Assembly: GCA_034231615.1 (NCBI GenBank)
Contig: CM067310.1
Span: forward strand, 4,784,010 to 4,848,009
Source of the DNA: Meghimatium bilineatum
Taxonomy: Eukaryota > Mollusca > Gastropoda > Stylommatophora > Philomycidae
Length of the DNA: 64,000 bases
Direction of reading: 5' to 3'
Below the pieces are notes generated by a model, which was not told where the DNA came from, searched no databases, and saw only the letters and a program-made list of their open reading frames with translations. Below, piece by piece: positions 10,560 to 21,774 of the stretch; the first letter of the stretch is position 1, and each line of letters opens with the position of its first letter. The translations under genes were made by a program, and so were the position numbers.

Positions 10560-11635
10560 CAGAAAATGACAGAAGGACAGAATCAACGGATGGAGTTTCT
10601 GTTCCAACCTAAACGTCAGGAATATAATATACTTGCACATATAAATCATATAGTTTCTGAATTAACATGAAAAGTAAAGTGCATGGTGTCTACAAAGACG
10701 CTGTGCACTCACTTACATTAGTGGTGGCTCTATTATTTGTGAGTATTTAGTCCCATCACATAATTATATCACAAATACATAGGAACATCCAAAGAATCAT
10801 ACCACAAACACATAAGAACATAGCCCACAGAATCACGCTACAAATACATAAGAACATATCCCACAGAATCACGCTACATAAACATGCACACAGCATCACT
10901 GAAAAATATCGGGTAAACAAGATACAAAATTCATAAAAATTTATAAATGTGTTATTTCATTCATTGCTTCCTGCTATGTCTTTCTCATCTGTTCACTTTA
11001 GTACAGAGGTTGTTTACTTTTCTTGGGTTGGCCGGCCACGTTAAGTCACATTTCTTGGGTTGGCCGGCCACATTTAGTCTTATTCCTGAAATAAGTCCTT
11101 CTCCACAATTGTAGACCACTGCAGCCTAATCCCAAAAATGATTCAAGATTTTCCGATTTTTGTCATTGACATTTGATACAAGTATACATAAAGCTACCAA
11201 TGATCAGTGGTAATAAATGGCGATGTTTAGGATCAGAGCGCATGATCATTACAGAGAAGGACTTTCTGGAATAGGGTAAATAATTATATTTTTGAATTAA
11301 ACATTCTTAGTTTAGTATTTAATGTAATTATACTTCTGTTCTGCTGTCGTGCATTACATTGTATCTGCTTACACTATTCCGTTGTAAACACCATTTTGTT
11401 ATCTACAAATATATAAGGTTTGACGTAAAATTTCCTCCTTATCACTGTCATGTTCATTAAGTTTATAGTTTGGCTAAGATAGCTTGTGATTTTATTTATT
11501 TTTTAGCTCAGGGATCAATTTATATTTTAATTTTAAATCAGCCTGGCAGGCAAGTATTTAATTTGTCACATTGGATATATAATAAGCAAATATTTCCTAA
11601 TAATATATTCTTGTTCTACTTCATTGTTCATTCTC
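10560..11635. other. No recognised gene
   Basis: AT-rich sequence. Two direct copies of TTGGGTTGGCCGGCCAC occur at about 11023-11070, and short repeats around ACATAAGAACAT occur at 10780-10870. Nothing else was seen. Confidence 0.5.
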
Positions 11636-11776
11636 AAACTCCCGCTGGATCTCCCTTGTAGCAAGACCATTGTCCTACTAGATTTCTAGCAGGATGTAGT
11701 CCAGAGAATGGAAAAGCGTTGTGTCGCCGTTTTATTTGCGCCAATAGCTCGACACATCCGTCTTCGGTGGGTTCTA
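11636..11776 (-). mobile_element. N2 SINE-like element
   Basis: Minus-strand N2: head CACCGAAGACGGATGTGTCG, body with GACACAACGC and GGACTACATCCTGCT, end TTTGAGAATGAAC. The (GAA)n tail is worn. Confidence 0.8.
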
Positions 11777-11934
11777 ATAATATGAACAAAGATTATGTGA
11801 AGAGACGTATAGAAAGAAAACCATATCTACATTTGGTGAAACATGGTCATGGTGGGGTAGGTTCATGTTGTTGTATCTCTATCACCGGTAATGATGACCA
11901 TTAGCCAGGTTTGCTTTTATAACTTAATTAGTTT

Positions 11935-12275
11935 TGTCCTTGATTCCATTTGGTTCTTAGATGGCTAATAAGCCCTTTTCTAGCTACAGTTGTCCGTGGA
12001 CAGTTCGGACATAGAATGACCACCATAGGCGTATAGTATGTGTCCACCTGTGACTTTCTATCTACTTATCGCCTTTGGGGTTGCTGTATGTATTCTCTTG
12101 TTACTGTAGAGCGCCGTATAGGTCTACTTTGTGTAAGTTCTTTTCATGTATCTTACTCTAGTTCAAAGACATTCAGTGAGGTATTTAACGAGTCCCTGTA
12201 GCGCTTCTTTTGGCCACCTTGAGAGAGTATGTCCTTCTGCATTTCACCATGGAGAAGTACCTTCAGAAGGTAATG
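11935..12275 (-). mobile_element. LINE-D 3' fragment
   Basis: Nucleotide match to 59838-60185 of the better LINE-D copy: TAGATGGCTAATAAGC, GGACAGTTCGG, GAGGTATTTAACGAGTCC, CCACCTTGAGA. The order is the same with deletions. Confidence 0.75.
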
Positions 12276-12419
12276 ATCTGACACACATACAACATGACCT
12301 GTCCACGATACAACACCCACAGAATCATACACACATAGTCTGAAACATTGACAAAAAGGGAGGAACAGACACAGGTGTCAGGATAAAAATACAGACAACT
12401 AGAGGAAACATTATGTCAT

Positions 12420-13218
12420 TAGTAAGTATATGGAAATTAAAATACATTACATCAAATACTAAAATAACAATATTTAATTCAAATGTTACATCGATGCTGT
12501 TGTATGGCTCAGAAACATGGAGAGCTGTTTTGTGATTCGGACGCTAATTCTAGCTTCCAAGGATTTAAATGATCTTTGTGTAGATTTATTACTTTGGGTA
12601 CAAGAGCTACATTAATCTACCAATAAGTCTTTCTAAATCATGATACAATATTATCTGACTAAGGGTGATACTATAGTACATACCATCCCACTTTAGCACA
12701 TAAGGAAATGAAATGCAGATATGCTCGTAAAAGGTGGAGCAATACATGGTCAGATAAACTAAGAAAGCATCTACCAGGAAAAATGACCGTCATTAAAGCT
12801 ATTAGGAATATCTACTACCATCTAAACATGGACCCTAAGTAAAACAGCGGCAAAGAAGATCAACGCCGAACTGAAATGCTACAGGAAGATACTTAGAATA
12901 TCATGGAAGGAAAAAATCAGAAACTCAGATATTATAAACACATTGAAGATTCCAGCGTGTTGGTTACTAAACACAATAACAAAAAGAAAACTACGCCTGT
13001 TTGGTCATATAAAGAGACACAGCTGTTTAGAAAGACAAATAATGGAGGGAAGAGTACCCGAGAAGAGGAGAAAGGGCAGAGCAAGAAGACGATGGACTTA
13101 CGACATTAAAGATAACATGAATACATCGCTAGAAAATGCAAGCCACATCGCCCAAGACAGAAAGAGGTTCAGAGAGTTCATTGGGAAGACAACGTTCTGG
13201 AAGGAATACGTCACATGA
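12420..13218 (+). mobile_element. LINE-B RT C-terminal fragment
   Basis: Early part reads MLLYGSETWRAV at 12493-12530, typical of LINE RT thumb. The tail (12943-13218) reads LRLFGHIKRHSCLERQIMEG, RRKGRARRRWTYDIKDN and ends GKTTFWKEYVT plus stop. Several stops and a frame change lie between the two. Related 3' ends occur at 22200, 28799, 47285 and 49940. Confidence 0.8.
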
Positions 13219-13264
13219 CTATGACTACCACCCAAAAACAACTATCACTATCTTGAAAGAGTTC

Positions 13265-13871
13265 AGCAGGTTATCTTCTTCTTCTTCTTCTTCTTCTTCT
13301 TCATCTCGTTCGCAGTTTGACATGTCTACACAGCAAGACCTGTTTTCTTAATAAATGCTGCTGTATTTGAAAGCTCCTCAGTGCTCCCATACATCTTTCT
13401 GTGGATATCCGTCTCTGTGGGCAAGTGTTCTTCCCTTAACTGGTTTAGTGTATTGCAGTCTTGCAGGATATGTTCAGCGGTCTGTGCTGCCTGCCCACAA
13501 GGGCACAGTGGTGATGGGACCAATTTTAGTCTATTTAAGTGGCTGTTTAATTTATAGTGTCCTGTTCTGAGGCGGAAGATAATAACCTGCTCTGCTCTGT
13601 TGAGATAGTGGTAATTGTCTTTTGTGTGGTCGACTTTCCTGGCGGCTTTGATGGGGGTCTTCTTTTCTTAGTAGGTGATCTCTTGGTCTTTTTGTTCCTG
13701 TGTTGCTCCCTCCATTGCCGCTCTGTCTATCTCTTCATTTCCTGGTATGCCACAGTGGGATGGTATCCACTGTAGTACTAACCTTCTTTGGATGCTCATT
13801 TCTCGCATGGCTTTCTTCAGGTCTGTCAGCCTATCGCTGAGCATGTTATCTTCCGCACCAGGACAGGACAC
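13265..13871 (-). mobile_element. LINE-I fragment: RNase H end and CCHC-like tail
   Basis: On the minus strand it reads LQWIPSHCGIPGNEEIDRAA (last RNase H motif with His and Asp), then FRLRTGH, CPCGQAAQTAEHILQDC and KKTGLAV near the 3' end. It ends in (GAA)n, seen as (TTC)n at 13275-13302. Frame breaks separate the blocks. Confidence 0.85.
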
Positions 13872-14145
13872 AACAGACTAAACAGTCACTTAATTAAACT
13901 AAGACCCTGGTTCCATCACCTCTGTGTCAACGTGGGCAGGCAGCACAAGCCGTGGAACATATGCTGTAAGACTGCATTACACTAAACAATTTGAGAGAGG
14001 AGCACTGGCCAACAGAGAAGGACGTTCACAGAAAAAAATATGGGAGCACTAGGGAGCTTTCAAATACAGCAACTTTTTTCACGAAAGCCAGACTTGCTGT
14101 GTAGAAATGTTAAAATGCGAACGAGAAGAAAAAGAACCATTCTTT
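13855..14145 (+). mobile_element. LINE-I 3' end, inverted relative to neighbour
   Basis: Same family as the preceding copy but on the plus strand: AGGACAGGACACAACAGACT, GGGCAGGCAGCACAAGCCGT, GCCAGACTTGCTGTGTAGAA and tail GCGAACGAGAAGAAAAAG. The two copies meet head to head at about 13860. Confidence 0.8.
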
Positions 14146-15150
14146 TATGTGTACATTTTTTTCAAAAATTACTTATTACTTATTTGTTTATATAAGCCGA
14201 CCATTTAATAGTCATACATCTCCAAATTTTATCGGTTTAAACACGGTAATCAGATAAGCCCCAAGATTTATCCGTTTATATACTGTAGTCAGAAAAGCTC
14301 ACTATTTATAGATTTATACATTTCTTTAGCTCTGATATACATATATTTCTGACAAACTATAAACATATAAATGTGTTATAAAAATAACGTCTATATAAAG
14401 CTAAGGTATTCAACTTCAAAAGTCGTGGTGCCAGGACGAACCGACCACAAACTCCACATTTTTATTATTCCAATTCTATAGAACTAATTGGACGCATTTT
14501 CACGGTTGAAAAGAACATATTTCATAAGGGAATTTTGTTTCTAGTTAAAACATAACACTTGACTGAACGATTAAAAAGCAATGCCGTATATACAATTTCC
14601 AATTAACCGGAAAATATTAAAATATGTCATATAGGCTAGTTGCCAAAAAAGTTGAAACTGTTTACATTTAAACTTCAGATAACAAAAAAAATGCCAAAAA
14701 AACGACCAGATTTCACAGATGTTTACACAAACTTAGGAAAATGTAACGAACGAGTGTAAATTTGCTGAAGTGCAATTAAAAACTGCTTGCTGTTTTAAAA
14801 AAAACACAAAATTTTTGAAAGTTACTTTTATAAAAGATATTCACTGATTGGACATCATTCAACCTATCTACTGTATCCACCAGGTCATTAACTTCACGTG
14901 GTTAACTGAAGTGTACTCACCTCATGACTTGTGAATTCATGAAAGAGGTTAAGGTCAAAACAACATTTTTGTCAATATTTCGTGACAGGTTCATGAGAAT
15001 TCTGTGAAATTTAATGAACACAAAACTCTCTGACCATATTACTGAACGCCTATAAAAGATTGACGGTCCGCAAATAAAAATAGTTCATCTCACTACAGAA
15101 CAATGTTACATTATTATTGGATGCTTATAGACTGGACAATAACAAAGTGT
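14146..15150. other. No recognised gene
   Basis: AT-rich. A loose repeat (TTATCGGTTTA-like) occurs at 14170-14340. Nothing else was identified up to the Tc1 remnant. Confidence 0.5.
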
Positions 15151-15154
15151 AATA

Positions 15155-15605
15155 ATGGCCAGATCGTTTAATGTGGCTAGAAGAACAATTTGTCGCATTT
15201 GGGGGTGATTTCAACAAACTCGCTCATTGGCAACCGGCCGCGCAGTGGAAGACCCAGAGTCACAACTCATGTCGAAAACCTTTTCATACGTCTGCGTCAT
15301 CTGAGGAATCGAGTTACATCTGCGTTCTCCACTTAATGACAGCAGTTCATCGAATTGCAGATAAACTTCTGGAACAGGCTGTACGAGGCTGGTCTTTGAG
15401 CAAGAAGACCGTTCAAAGGTCCTGTTCCTACGTACCGACAACCCTAGAACCGATTGCAGTAGGTTAGCCAGAATAATCAATGAACCTTTGGGAATGATTG
15501 TAGACGGGTTTTGTTTACCGATGAATCATGTTTTGTGCTCCAGCTATACGATAGACGGAGAAGACATTACTGCATAGTCAGTGATCGCAACGCCCTTGTG
15601 TAGCA
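15155..15605 (+). pseudogene. Tc1/mariner-like transposase pseudogene
   Basis: Split over several frames, the plus strand keeps the order of a Tc1 transposase: VARRTICRIWG near 15173 (paired-like DNA-binding part), LFIRLRHLRNRVTSAF at about 15280-15330, RLARIINEP near 15460, then RRVLFTDESCFVLQLYD at about 15503-15555, which holds a catalytic Asp in the TDES motif. The later catalytic residues are missing because an N1 fragment follows. Stops and frameshifts make it inactive. Terminal inverted repeats were not identified. Confidence 0.75.
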
Positions 15606-15680
15606 TGGGCCTAAAAGGGGAGGAAAGAATAGCAACACTGTTTCCTTCCATGCAAGTCGTAAAGGCGACTAAGGATCAAG
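15596..15680 (+). mobile_element. N1 5' fragment
   Basis: GGGCCTAAAAGGGGAGGAAAG, AATAGCAACACTGTTT and GTAAAGGCGACTAAGGA match the 5' third of N1. It is truncated at a junction with LINE-A. Confidence 0.7.
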
Positions 15681-15915
15681 AAAATAAAATATTTTGGACA
15701 TATTAAAAGACATTACACCTTGTTGAAGAACTTACTTGAGGGTAAAGTCGAAGGGAGGCAGGCAAGAGGTAGGCAGAGATACAAGTGGGAGAGTAACATC
15801 ACCAGATGGACAGGTTACAGTCTAGCAGAGTGCTCCATCAAGACCAGAGATAGATGATTTTGGAGGTATGTTGCATCCAGCCTTCGCTGCGGAGATGACA
15901 CTTAATGATGATGAC
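15675..15915 (+). mobile_element. LINE-A 3' end fragment
   Basis: Plus-strand match to LINE-A: TTGGACATATTAAAAGACAT, GAGGGTAAAGTCGAAGGGAG, AGATACAAGTGGGAGAGTAA, CTTCGCTGCGGAGATGACAC, ending TTAATGATGATGAC. An internal stop is present. Confidence 0.85.
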
Positions 15916-16115
15916 ACCAAAAAAAAACTTTCAGCAGTAACATTACTTGTTTTGTGATCAAATATTTGCATCAATTTTAACACACAATATTGTACATTGT
16001 AGATTAGATATAATGCCAATGTGGCCATAAAACAATGTACCCAAAAAAACACAAGTTCCATGAGTGAGATTTAAAAATTACCACTATGGCATCCATGACT
16101 AGGACTATCTAAGTC

Positions 16116-16480
16116 AGGGATGGTCAACCTTTTGCTAAGCATGCGCCAATTTTTCACACACTAGATCAAATGTGCCAATCGTCCCATATATCTATACTGT
16201 ATTGTTTATTGGAAAAAGTTCAATATGAAATGATTGTAAAGCGATATAGATCTTGCAAAGCACATCGGTTTGCATGTGGGGAGGGGGTGGGGTATGGGGT
16301 CTCAACTTCAGTACCGCACAAGATTCAAATGCACAGAAGTTAATATTGCATATTTATCATCCACAGCGCAAAAAATGTGAGCTTTCTTTTTAACTTGCAG
16401 ACATTTGGTCCTCTTGAAGCTCTGAATTATGTCATCTATCTTTCTATTCGTTAAACCCTTTATTGCCTTTCAGCGGTAGA
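16116..16480 (+). mobile_element. Possible hAT element end
   Basis: CAGGGATGGTCAACCTTTTG resembles a hAT terminal repeat. No matching opposite end or transposase motif was found, so the right limit is a guess. Confidence 0.3.
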
Positions 16481-16489
16481 AGAGTTCTC

Positions 16490-18125
16490 TGGAGATAGCC
16501 CCCGTGTGTGCTGAGTATATTGTGGAATTTGTCGCCTCTTTTATTTCGGTGGTCCATCGTTTTCGTGGTCAGTCACTAGGTCTGCCTTCACTGTATCTGT
16601 GTAGCATAGCTATCTGGGGTATGCTGTCTGATGGTAGTCTGTTGATGTGTGCAAACTATTTGATTTGTTGGTTCTTAATATACTCCAAGATTGTGACGAT
16701 TCCGGTTCTTTGTCTATGTTCTCATTTCCCACTCTGTCTCTTAGCGATATTCCTAGGATTCTGCGTAAGCATGCCATTTCAGCTGTCACAAGTTTACGTT
16801 TGTCTTGTGCTGTCGTTGTCCATGTTTGACATTGGTAGCACAACGTTGGCATAATAATCGTTTTGAATAGTGTTATTTTGGTGTTAAAATCTACATATAT
16901 CTTTTTGATTTTGTTTGTCATTTGTCCTAGGGCTTGGTATGCTTTACTACATCTATTGTGTATTTCTTTACTGCTCTTTCCATCTATTGTTATATTGCGT
17001 CCTAGGTATGTGAATTTTGTCACTCTTTTAAGTCAATTGTTTCCAATATATATATATTGGTGTTTCTTTATTTTCTTCCTATCTTCATTGCTTCGGTCTT
17101 TTATATGTTTATCTTCATGTTAAATGTTTGGCATGATTGATGTAATCTGTCTATTTGTCTTTGTAGTTTCTCTTCTGATGTTGTTATTAGTACTTGGTCG
17201 TATGTAAATAGCAATTCATTAAAGTTATCCTTCAGATTGTTTTCTCCTGTTGTTTTTTTTCTACTTTGCAGATGTTACCTATGTATGTTAGAAATAATAA
17301 GGGATAGTACACATCCCTGTCTTACTCCCGAGTAGATTTCAAAATAATCAGATGTACCTGTGTTTGTTCTTACTGCCCATTGACTATTGGCGTATATGCA
17401 CTGATATATCAGATATTGTGGAACTCCATATGTCTGTAATGTTATCCATAATTATGCTCTATCCACTCTATCCACTCTATCCACTCCAAACTTTCTCTTG
17501 ATCTACGAAAGCCAAAAATAATTCTTTGTTATGTTCTGTCGCTCTTTCTGCAAATTGTTTGAGGGCGAAGATTGCATCTGTACAGCTTTTATTTTTCTGA
17601 AAGCCTGATTGTGTGTTGCTGAGCCGTGGTTCTATATATGAGCGAATCCTTCTCTCTAGTATCTTACTAAAGATTTTTCCTATGTGGTTTAAGAGTGATA
17701 TGCCACTATACTTAGTGTAGTCCCTTTTACTGCCTTTTTTCTTACCAAATGGGAACAATCACAGTTGTAATCTACTACTGTGGTGTATTTTGTGTCTTCC
17801 ATATCACATTGAACAGTCTGTGTAACCACTTTATACCTGTCACTGTTAACATTTGTATTAGTTCTATAGGTTTGCCGTCTATTCTTTGTGCTTTGCTGTT
17901 TGGTGCATGTTTAACTGCGTCTTCAACTTGTTATTTCAGGATGTATGGTTCTAGGTCTTCTTTTATTGTAATTGTTCCTGTGGTCTTTTCTCCTTCCCTT
18001 AATTTTAATTTTTGATTGAAGAAATTTTTCCATCTTTCCATGATTTGTTGGGGCCTATTTAGTATGTTGACGTGTTCATCGTTGATTATTTCTGTTGGTT
18101 CATAAGTATATTTTTTTTACTTCTC
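16490..18125 (-). mobile_element. LINE-E reverse transcriptase, degenerate, about 1.6 kb
   Basis: The longest RT remnant here. In minus-strand order: RPQQIMERWKNFFNQKL (about 18000-18060), ISLLNHIGKIFSKILERRI and RLSNTQSGFQKNKSCTDAIF (17530-17690, finger/palm motifs), then TYLGRNITIDGK and LFKTIIMPTLCYQCQTWTTT (16610-17015, thumb). Several stops and frameshifts; the catalytic box region around 17200-17300 is decayed. No endonuclease domain or intact 3' tail was recognised. Confidence 0.85.
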
Positions 18126-18845
18126 ATGTTTTGTACTTTCTTCTAGAACATTCGTTCTTCTCCAGATAAAAGATTTATTTTAAAACTAAAACAGTAATCA
18201 GTGTAATAATTGACGATATGGATTGATCTGGGGAGAACCATTCGATTTCTATGAATTAGGTAATATTGTATGAATTACTTTAAATTTAATTAGTAGCTAA
18301 TAACTGTATTTTATGGCTAGTATTTTATGGCTAGTATTTTATGGCTAAGATTTATGTTTTATTACTAGCACTTGTATGCAATCCGGATATCTACAATCAC
18401 GCAATGTACCACCATTAACGCTTGCCACATCAGTTGGCCATCCCTAAATTGAGTAATGTAATCTACGTAATGTAATACAACTAATGTAATCTAAGCATGT
18501 AATTTAAGTAATGTAACATAACTACTACAATTTAAGTAATGTGATCTAAGTAATGTAAAGTAATATAATGTATATAGAGAAATATAAGTAAATGTATATT
18601 CTATGCTGATGTATGGAAGCAAACGGTGTTGTGAGCTTAGGGTTAAGAGCTTGAACATGGTGATCTGAAGGTACAAATGCTTTTATGTACATTGTTGTGT
18701 TTATAAAGATCTCTCATGCTTCGTTTGCCAGGGCACCAGTCTGATGACGGTTGACATGTTGCTCTCACTCGCTGTGAACAGAAATACACATCCCAGATTA
18801 CAACGATTATAAAATAATCTTGAGTGAGCACGTCTTTGCCACTTT
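18126..18845. other. No recognised gene; short irregular repeats
   Basis: Three copies of TATTTTATGGCTAG at 18310-18350 and irregular TAATGTAATCTAAG units at 18450-18560. Otherwise unassigned. Confidence 0.5.
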
Positions 18846-19415
18846 AGTTTCTTACGCCAGGCAGTGGGTTTCTTATGCAAGGCAGTGGGTTTCTCATGCC
18901 AGACAGTGGGTTTCTTATACCAGACAGCGGGTTTCTTATACCAGACAGTGGGTTTCTTATACCAGGCAGTGGGTTTCTTATACCAGGCAGTGGGTTTCTC
19001 ATGCCAGACAGTGTGTTTCTCATGCCAGACAGTGGGTTTCTTATACCAGGCAGTGTGTTTCTTATACCAGGCAGAGGGGTTTCTTATGCCAGCCAGAGGG
19101 TTGTTATACCAGGCAGTGGGTTTCTTATACCAGGCAGTGGGTTTCTTATGCAAGGCAGTGGGTTTCTTATGCCAGGCAGTGGGTTTCTTATACCAGGCAG
19201 AGGGGTTTCTTATGCCAGCCAGAGGGTTGTTATACCAGGCAGTGGGTTTCTTATACCAGGCAGTGGGTTTCTTATGCAAGGCAGTGGGTTTCTTATGCCA
19301 GGCAGTGGGTTTCTTATGCCAGCCAGAGGGTTGTTATGCCAGGCAGTGGGTTTCTTATGCCAGGCAGTGGTTTTCTTATGCCAGGCAGTGGTTTTCTTAT
19401 ACCAGGCAGTGGGTT
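18846..19415. repeat. 21-bp minisatellite, about 27 units
   Basis: Unit close to TTTCTTATACCAGGCAGTGG, with regular variants (ATGCAA, ATGCCA, ATACCA) and a longer block, with CAGAGGGGTTTCTTATGCCA, seen at about 19068 and again at 19195. Because 21 is divisible by three and the unit lacks stops, long open frames exist on both strands. I treat these as non-coding. Confidence 0.95.
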
Positions 19416-19789
19416 TTCACACTCAGTTTTGGATTGCTGGTTCTCTAAACTTGAGACTTTTTTTTCTACGAAATGTGTCAGATTTATAATGAAGGCACAA
19501 GCCTTGTGTTGTACGTAATTACTATTGTTATAAAATGGTATAGCAGTATCACATATTATCAATTGTCTTGTTGTGTGTGTGTGTGGAGATTTAATAACGT
19601 TTTATAAGTTCAAGATTCTCACCGAGGCTAGCTGCTAGATGAGAAGGTCGGGCTGAATCTAGCACGTAGATCAGGGAGAAAGAGGGGGTGGGGAGATTCG
19701 GTGGAGGTGTGATGAAACTCAGAAAATAGAACGTGACTCTTACTTAAAAGACTAAAATAACACAAGATGTTGGCCCCATCACAGACGAA
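19416..19789. other. No recognised gene
   Basis: Spacer between two minisatellites with a short (GT)n run near 19573. Nothing else was recognised. Confidence 0.5.
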
Positions 19790-20278
19790 ACATTCTCAGT
19801 CTGACCCACGACCCAGAAGTGCTGTCCACTTATTTCTCAGTCTGACTCACGACACAGAAGTGATGTCCACTTATTTCTCAGTCTGACCCACGACCCAGAA
19901 GTGATGTCCACTTATTTCTCAGTCTGACTCACGACACAGAAGTGATGTCCACTTATTTCTGTCTGACCCACGACCCAGAAGTGCTGTCCACTTATTTCTC
20001 AGTCTGACTCACGACACAGAAGTAATGTCCACTTATTTCTGTCTGACCCACGACCCAGAAGTGATGTCCACTTATTTCTCAGTCTGACCCACGACCCAGA
20101 AGTGATGTCCACTTATTTCTCAGTCTGACTCACGACACAGAAGTGATGTCCACTTATTTCTCAGTCTGACCCACGACCCAGAGGTGATGTCCACTTATTT
20201 CTCAGTCTGACTCACGACCCAGAAGTGATGTCCACTTATTTCTCTGTCTGACCCACGACCCAGAAGTGCTGTTCACTC
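19790..20278. repeat. About 41-bp minisatellite with alternating variants
   Basis: Twelve units containing CAGAAGTGATGTCCACTTAT. Two types, CTGACCCACGACCCAG and CTGACTCACGACACAG, mostly alternate, so the effective unit is a dimer of about 82 bp. Two junctions lack a CTCA and read TTTCTGTCTGAC. Confidence 0.9.
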
Positions 20279-20818
20279 ATGTTTAAATGTTATCATTGTT
20301 CCCTTTTCATTAACAAATTTTTAATAATCCGCAATTGTATTATATTGATTGAATCATTTCCTGTTGGCAGTTCCACGGCCAAATATGTAATGTGGACCTT
20401 CAGACCGGTTACTACTACTGCCTGACCTCTGATTCGTGTTTCATGTGTCACTCACAGAGAGTCACGTGACAACAGTCATGTGCACTCCTTGCTCATTATC
20501 CGTATTTTTGATGCTATTTGACTTTTCCTGTGATTTCTCAGGCAATTGGTTGGGGGTAAATCCAGCTCATTGCAGTGTCACATTCGTTATAACGGGACGG
20601 AGTGTTACTCTATTTTACGTCACTGCTTAAGGCCAATCCGTTTTTTTCCGTGCTTTCTATTGGCTAACAAAACAATGTATAATTAAATTTTCAATAAAAA
20701 GCATAGGAAAAGTTAGATTGGTATTATGTAGTGACGCCGTACTCAAGCCGTGTTACAGTGAAGGTCTTCGCGGCAGTAAAAACTTGGAAGATTTTCTATC
20801 ATTTTTTTAAAACCTCAC
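20279..20818. other. Region 3' of SLC6 exon 12; C-terminal exon not found
   Basis: Starts with a good donor on the minus strand (CAG then GTGAGG at the exon 12 edge). I looked here and down to 1 for the usual SLC6 tail motif W-G-P on the minus strand and found none. If unspliced, the frame would stop after five codons (VRF-stop, 20807). Confidence 0.5.
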
Positions 20819-20986
20819 CTGTAGGAAACTACCTTGGGCCAGGTATAGTTTATAGACAGCATAAACAGGTACAGGTAAAAACGTGACACATCCAATAAAC
20901 CAGCCAAATGCAATAGCATTATTTCCATAAACATAGCCTTCGTAAATTGGCGGCCGATAGGTCAGGAATGTTGTAATCATCAATGC
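20819..20986 (-). CDS. SLC6 exon 12 (TM11-TM12)
   Basis: 168 bp, residues 569-624, phase 0 at both ends. Acceptor TTTCCAG and donor CAG/GTGAGG. Reads LTYRPPIYEGYVYGN, then the TM12 helix FGWFIGCVTFLPVPVYAVYK and LYLAQGSFLQ. Family members normally continue with a cytosolic tail in a further exon, which I could not find. The intron upstream holds a GATGTG-type minisatellite that ends about 50 bp before this acceptor. Confidence 0.9.
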
Positions 20987-21037
20987 CTGGAAACGATGAA
21001 AGTTATAAAAAAAGTGGGTAATGATATTCGTAAGATG

Positions 21038-21404
21038 TGCGGATGATGTGAATATTGTTGATGTAGTTGGTGATGTGGATGATGTAAATGATGTGGATGT
21101 TGTTGGTGATGTGAGTGTTGTTGGTGATGTGAGTGTTGTTGGTGATGTGGGTGTTGTTGGTGATGTGGGTGTTGTTGGTGATGTGGATGATGTAAATGAT
21201 GTGGATGTTGTTGGTGATGTGGATGATGTAAATGATGTGGATGTTGTTGGTGATGTGGATGATGTAAATGATGTGGGTGTTGGTGGTGATGTGGGTGTTG
21301 TTGGTGATGTGGGTGTTGTTGGTGATGTGGGTGTGGTTAGTGATGTGGATATTGTTGATAAAGTGGATGTTGTTTCTGATGTGGTTGTTGTTTCTGATGT
21401 GACT
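21038..21404. repeat. GATGTG-type minisatellite (intron 11)
   Basis: Units GGTGATGTGGATGATGTAAA and GATGTTGTT or GGTGTTGTT in 18-bp multiples. It fills most of the 612-bp intron 11. It reads open on both strands only because the period is a multiple of three. Confidence 0.95.
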
Positions 21405-21598
21405 TTTCCTATAAATTTAATTAGCTGTCTATGAAAAGTGGCCAATGAAATTCTTGCGGAACGTCAAATGCGTCAATTTATAAGGATGATCACAATAAGC
21501 CAGCAGGATTGTATAATTTACGAAGGACACGTGAACTTTGAACTATATACAACCAGTATAGTATACGTATTATAATGTGCAACGAATATGATACCTAC

Positions 21599-21699
21599 CA
21601 ATAATAAAATAGGGGTGATAAACCTCCATAAAATGGTAAACAGGTAAGGCGGTCGTTTCTTCAACATTAGAGTAAGATCATCCAGGAATCTGTCAGCCC
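21599..21699 (-). CDS. SLC6 exon 11 (start of TM11)
   Basis: 101 bp, residues 535(split)-568. Acceptor CTCAG, donor TTG/GTAGGT. Reads ADRFLDDLTLMLKKRP, the conserved WxYGxDRFxDD region after TM10, then LWRFITPILLL entering TM11. A second GT (GTATC) four bases on would break the frame into exon 12, so the first GT is the donor. Confidence 0.9.
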
Positions 21700-21774
21700 C
21701 TGAGAAAAGTAAGCATCAACCTTGTGCAAACAGAAAGCAGAAAATATATGGGCAAAACATGATAAAACAATACT

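Noticed and set aside
18820-19518. Open frames of 190-230 codons on both strands
   Set aside because: They are produced by a 21-bp tandem repeat without stop codons; the frames overlap each other and have no family motif.
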